From: Mycogone perniciosa
Taxonomy: Eukaryota; Ascomycota; Sordariomycetes; Hypocreales; Hypocreaceae
Length of the DNA: 59,253 bases
Reading direction: 5' to 3'
Assembly: GCA_025331125.1 (NCBI GenBank)
Contig: JAOALB010000230.1
Coordinates: forward strand, 1-59,253
Shown: positions 54,742 through 59,253 of the stretch, piece after piece
Numbering within the stretch: position 1 is the first letter of the stretch
How the letters are laid out: every line of letters starts with the position of its first letter
Position numbers and translations under genes: made by a program
The notes under the pieces: model-generated
Seen by the model: the letters and a program-made list of their open reading frames with translations, nothing else
Database searches by the model: none
What the model was told of the DNA's origin: nothing

Positions 54742-56416
54742 ATGTCTCAGCATCCTACCACTATTCCAGATTTCACTCAATCTCCGCATGACAATATGAA
54801 CAATACAAGAGAAGACTGTGTCTACATTCCAGACATGTTCTCTTCGATTATGGCCATTGAGCCACAGGTGAACCGACATTACTTCAAGGTCAAACCTGAG
54901 GCAGATGCGTGGATCAAAGAGTATGCCAACTTCAAACTCAGATAATTAAAAAGAACACCCCAAAATACGACGGAGATTGATAACCATGGCTCTCCTACTA
55001 GGGTTACCCAACAGGACGACAAGTGGGCAGCCAAAAACGCCGCTACAGGTTTTGCTTACTTGGCCTCTTTATGGGCTCCCTCCGCCGATGAGAAGGGGAT
55101 TCGAATCGTCACTGACTGGCTCAACTGGGTTCGTCCAACTGTACATCGCGGCTGTGTTGGAATGTGCTAATCGGGTTAACAGGTCTTCCTTTTTGACGAC
55201 CGTACGTCCTTTGGCGAGAATGACACGCGTTAACCTACTAAACATATTTATATACACAGAATTTGACGAGGGCCCGCTCAGCAATGACCCCGTCGCGGCG
55301 CAAGAAGAGATCGACCGGACTATGGCCATCATGGATGATACCCAGCCGCCCGCTTCAAGAGAAGAAAACGTCATGAGATATGCGTTTCAGACTATATGGG
55401 ATCGCTTCAAGAAGGTTTAGTTAATTTATCCTTGCCGTGAATTGCGATGTATGAACTAATACGAACGCAACAGGGGTCACCTCAAGGTATACCTTGGCTT
55501 GTGATTCTCAACCACACAACAACAGACCAAGCTGCTAACTAAAATTAGTTCTGCAACAACGATGTAAGGATATGCACCGAAGATACTTTGATGGCTTGCT
55601 CGAGCAGGTAAAGACCACGCACGGTCAGCGATGCTGCACACGGAGCGTGCAAGAGTACATGGATACTCGCAGCAAAACCATTGGGGCATATCCAGCCATC
55701 ACACTAACTGAGTAAGACGCTCTATTGTACCACCCAACTCTACGTATGGTGGTTGCGTGAAGAATCCGCTATACTGACGTAGAGACCTAGATATGTGCTT
55801 GGGGTCCAGCTGCCCCAGGCTGTCTTCGAGCATCCCTCTATACAAGAGTGCATGCGTGTCTCAGCAGAACTTGTGTTTCTGTAGGTAAATGTCTGAATCC
55901 CACCGTTGGTACCAAGACTGAAAACCCGATCACCCGGCAGTGTCAACGACGTCACATCCTATAAGAAAGATCTGGTAAGCTCACAGCACAGAAAACAGCA
56001 TCTATCTTCATATTCTAACACACTCTTTAGGCATTAGGCGTCGAGCATAACCTGATCATCCTCCTGGAAGCTCAGGGTCATTCCACGCAAGAAGCCCTGG
56101 ATAAGATAGGCGCTTTGTTTGTTGATTGTTACAAGCGATGGTATGGTGCACTAGCAAACATGCCTATCTATGGAGAAGAAGTAGATCGGGAGGTGCTCAA
56201 GTTTGTTGACGTCTGCCGCAATGTGGCTTTGGGAAACTTGCACTGGAGGTGAGGCAATCAAAGTTTCAAGACTCGGTAATAGGAAGGCATGCTAATGGCA
56301 GTGGAAATAGTTTTGACGCGGGCCGCTATCTCGGGCAGGAGGCGGCTCAGATGCGCAAGACACGAGTGCTGAGCCTCCCACCTCTGAGAATGATCCGGAG
56401 TACATATGATGGATGA
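54742..56416 (+). CDS. Class I terpene synthase (sesquiterpene-type)
   Basis: Ten exons, 54742-54920, 55002-55128, 55183-55201, 55260-55414, 55474-55486, 55549-55711, 55791-55880, 55941-55974, 56031-56248 and 56311-56416, give 367 residues. The class I motifs are intact: the Asp-rich FLFDDQFDEG (D107-D108 and D111), the NSE triad VNDVTSYKKD (N251, S255, D259), and the C-terminal W-five-RY motif (W332, R338, Y339). Exon 3 is only 19 nt and exon 5 only 13 nt. The N-terminal intron (54921-55001) was chosen because it joins WIKE to VTQQDDKWAAKN; reading through it meets a stop at once. The product is unknown: the family includes bacterial-like and fungal sesquiterpene cyclases, and farnesyl diphosphate is the likely substrate. 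No P450 or other tailoring gene is in the window. Confidence 0.88.
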
Positions 56417-59177
56417 GCGTGGGTGTGACAGGCCAAGCATTCAGGGCAACCGTCGACAGATTCAGTTCGTACTGTCATGAGATGTAGTATACAGAGGCTT
56501 CAGGCTGTAGTACGAGTATGCCTCTGCTGGATAATACGGGCTAGTTGTATTCAGGCAAGATGCTGCATCCAGTTTCCTCCTCACTATAATAAGAAGTAAT
56601 CCTAAAACACTCTTGAAATCTCCAAAAGATACTGAGAGGTACTACCGCGGGCGAAATTAAACGGTAACAGACATAGAAGGGGTGTGATACATAAGGCGTA
56701 ATTGCTCGATAGCAATTACGGCGTCGTTTTTGCACGACAAGGGGATAAAAAGACGGGATTCCAAATATATTCTTCTGTCCTGTGGCCACAATTCACCACT
56801 TGGCAAAGAGGGCTTGATTGTTGCTGGCCAGAGACTAAGTCAGCTCCAACATGATGCGTTGGTAAGCCCAGAACTCAGTTTTCTTTTTGGTCTGAAGTAT
56901 CTCCAGTAAACTCCAAGTAAATGGAATCTGCTAACTGCAGCCAAATTATCATCATGGTTCTTGTCTCACGACTTTTACAGAATGCCCCGGTGCCATTCCC
57001 CCAAGGACCAGACTTGCACAAAAAGAACACCATAAATATAGAAAAAAAGTTAAACTCCCCATCTAATGATGAGAAGAGAGGCTTTTATACCATAGATGGG
57101 ACAATCAAACTTTGCAAATGCAAACTCTGGGCAGTGAAGCTTTCCCAATAACGTGAAGCTGGGCAGAGAACTTTGCACACAAACAGATCTGAGGCTCCCC
57201 TCACATCTGGACATGATGGCTCAACTGGCAAGGACGCCCTCTGCGTTTCAAGTCATTATTTCCTCCCTCCCTCCCATGTTCAAATTCGGTCCTCAACATA
57301 TGCAGTACCAGATTTGGTTTCACCGCCTTCGTTGTGTGTTTATCAGCTTCTGTAACCCGTATGTCACACATCAGCCAGGGATATAATTAATATTTTATGC
57401 TTAATCGAGCGCAGCCAAGTTGCCATGTGCGGAGGGGCACAAATCTGTGTACCAAATTTATGTGCCAAATTTATGGAGCCGATCGTGTAGCACTCTAAAT
57501 GTCTGTCAAGCATTTGAGACCACTTACATGCTTACTCAAGGTCGTCTACTACATATATAGTTTTAGTCTTCTGTCCGTAACATCCTTCCACATTGTACGG
57601 TATGCTCTATCGTACTCGTACATACGAGTAAGAGTAGCAGCTGTGCCCAAGCTCTTCCTTAGGGGGTTGATGAACTGGGTAGAGGTGCATCTTGGCAGTT
57701 CGTGGTCCCTCGTATGACCGCTCAAAGTGAATTGCGCGCCACCCTCTCGGCTTTAGCATCTGCACCCTGCCGGTCAGCCCAAAAGAAAGAAAATTAAGCA
57801 CCCGATGAGTGAGAACTCCGTCTTGTTCCTTGCATAGCAGCCTACGGGATTTCCGGCCTCTTTGCGAGAGAGTTTACGGATGGATATTCAAATCTCACAT
57901 TTCAGAAAAGAGAGATGATACGTGAGGGGGAAAATGTGAGAATACTACATAAAAAAATCTTAAGCAAGGGATCAACCGAGGCCTTGGTCCGGACAACCGG
58001 AGCTAAATTATCACCATGCAAACGAGACCCACAGCATCTCACTCCACCAAACACGCAATTAATGCACTCAAACTGGCCTGATGAAGATCAGTCCGGAATA
58101 CAGAAGGCTCAAGGGAGAGCCTCCAGCACACCTCGGAGTTTGACATACGGCGTGGCGCAGGGCCGCAGCCAGGCTGTAGTACTACGAGAAGGAAATATCC
58201 CGGCACAGCTGAAGCTACAGTGATACATGGTACTACATCACTCAAGGTCGTTACGGACGGCTTGGTATTATATATCCAATAACAGCTCTGTAATCGAAGG
58301 GTATTTACGTGTGTGTGGAGTAGCTGTAGGCACACTCCTTGGCAAAGCGGCGCATAGTATTGGAAAGGTGTAACCAGGGCCTCCTACTTTTACATAATAT
58401 GCAGTTATCTCCACTCACTGACTCTGATGATCCACAGACTTAATACTAGTATACCCATCCCAATCAGCCGGAGGTATATAGCCGACTATTAGTCTCGGCA
58501 ATGGAACCGCGAGGACACCAAGATCGGATCCGTTCGAAATTTCCTATATGATTTGTGGCTTTTCAACGTTCTGGAACTAGTAACTTACACCGGAGTGTGG
58601 TGCCTGACTCACATACTAACAGAGTAGCAGTGGTTACCCTGTAGGTAGAGAAAAAACAGCGGGATAATGGGAGTTGTCACCAAGCTTGATCTGTATGCGT
58701 GTATGCATACCTATGTACTATGTGATATCCTACACGGACAAACGGAATCAGATGCCAAGCTCGCGTCATGGTGTTTGTTACATGGCAGCGGAGTTATGGG
58801 ACAAACAAAAACTGGTGATTATTGCTTTTCATCTCCCCACGCACCTAAAATAAAACAACGCCTAGGATGATGAACGCCACCCTTAAACCCCGGATGAAGC
58901 TTTACTGCAGCCTAGCACTAAATCAATCCAACCGGCTTCGTGTTTCCGATCGGTGCGATTGACGGCAAACCACGGAATACTAAGCTAGCAACATCTCCAT
59001 AATAAACTTGCAGGGGTATGACTTCCGATGGCGAGTTCGTGATCAATCGTACTTACACGTCGGATGTAATATATTGATCAGCTCAACTGTTCAGGTGGTC
59101 AGACACAAACACATTGCAAATTGAACAAACTTCGGAATATCACTTGTAGGTTTGCACAATATGTAATATGTAGCCCT
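56417..59177. other. Gene-free right end
   Basis: About 2.76 kb of AT-leaning sequence. Short inverted (TACTCGTACATACGAGTA near 57611) and direct (CCAAATTTATG twice near 57452) repeats occur, but no ORF has a recognisable product. If the terpene synthase is part of a cluster, its partners would lie beyond the contig end. Confidence 0.5.

Positions 59178-59253
<76 letters not shown>
59178..59253. repeat. Poly-G tract at the contig end (probable artefact)
   Basis: The last 76 bases are all G. With the poly-C start, both ends run outward into G, as in poly-G read tails. It is probably not genomic. Confidence 0.9.

Noticed and set aside
59178..59253. Telomere or G-quadruplex end
   Set aside because: There is no TTAGGG pattern, and the opposite end shows the mirror tract, as expected from a read artefact.
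1..59253. tRNA or rRNA genes
   Set aside because: I scanned for GGTTCGAATCC-like T-arms and rRNA-like blocks by eye and found no complete cloverleaf; a covariance-model search would be decisive.

Overview
This window looks like one contig of a filamentous ascomycete (Pezizomycotina), most likely a eurotiomycete near the Aspergillus/Penicillium/Talaromyces group. The evidence is: many short introns (about 45-150 bases) with GTRNGT-like donors, CTAAC/CTGAC branch points and YAG acceptors; a single-exon SWR1; a Kex2-processed alpha-type pheromone precursor; paired BTB genes; a DUF7730-type gene; and a class I terpene synthase. Genus-level placement is an inference. The contig begins with 77 C (one G) and ends with 76 G, which I read as an assembly artefact, so both ends are probably artificial.

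Layout. 0-2 kb: a possible coding fragment running off the left end, then a decayed gene of a fungal membrane-anchored family with four to five in-frame stops. 2.3-6.7 kb (minus): the NatB auxiliary subunit (Mdm20/Naa25) and the twin-CX9C protein Cox23. 7.3-10.3 kb (plus): two tandem BTB paralogues, the second cut short by a TGA. 10.5-16.7 kb: geranylgeranyltransferase-I beta (minus), Ilm1 (plus) and a Kin4-like kinase (minus). 18.2-24.7 kb: SWR1 (minus), divergent from an NDUFB8-type complex I subunit (plus). 25.8-29.9 kb (plus): a conserved fungal protein of unknown function and a secreted M20 peptidase. 30.0-36.5 kb: MRI1 (minus), divergent from the TRAPPII subunit Trs130 (plus). 38.5-39.1 kb (minus): a SCOC-type coiled-coil protein. 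39.1-44.4 kb: a gene-poor stretch full of simple repeats. 44.4-50 kb (minus): a PEBP family protein, a PI-PLC and a DUF7730-like protein. 51.3-52.1 kb (minus): the pheromone precursor. 54.3-56.4 kb: a diverged four-copy tandem repeat followed by an intact ten-exon terpene synthase (plus). 56.4-59.2 kb: no convincing gene.

Most of the window is unlinked housekeeping: N-terminal acetylation, mitochondrial assembly, prenylation, chromatin remodelling, methionine salvage, vesicle tethering and lipid signalling. The accessory items are at the two ends and around 51-56 kb.

The most notable signals are: (1) a pheromone precursor alternating three identical short Cys-loop peptides with two longer, unrelated Cys-loop peptides; (2) a strongly over-represented intergenic motif TACTYCGTA (15 hand-counted hits of the TCC form, about 0.5 expected), never seen here inside a confident exon; (3) a 72-74 bp tandem repeat array 5' of the terpene synthase; (4) several stop-free introns whose length is a multiple of three, one with a GC-AG boundary in COX23; (5) a BTB paralogue whose Cys-rich tail continues in frame after a stop codon. 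Exon boundaries were deduced by hand from frame, splice signals and family knowledge; no alignment or database search was run.
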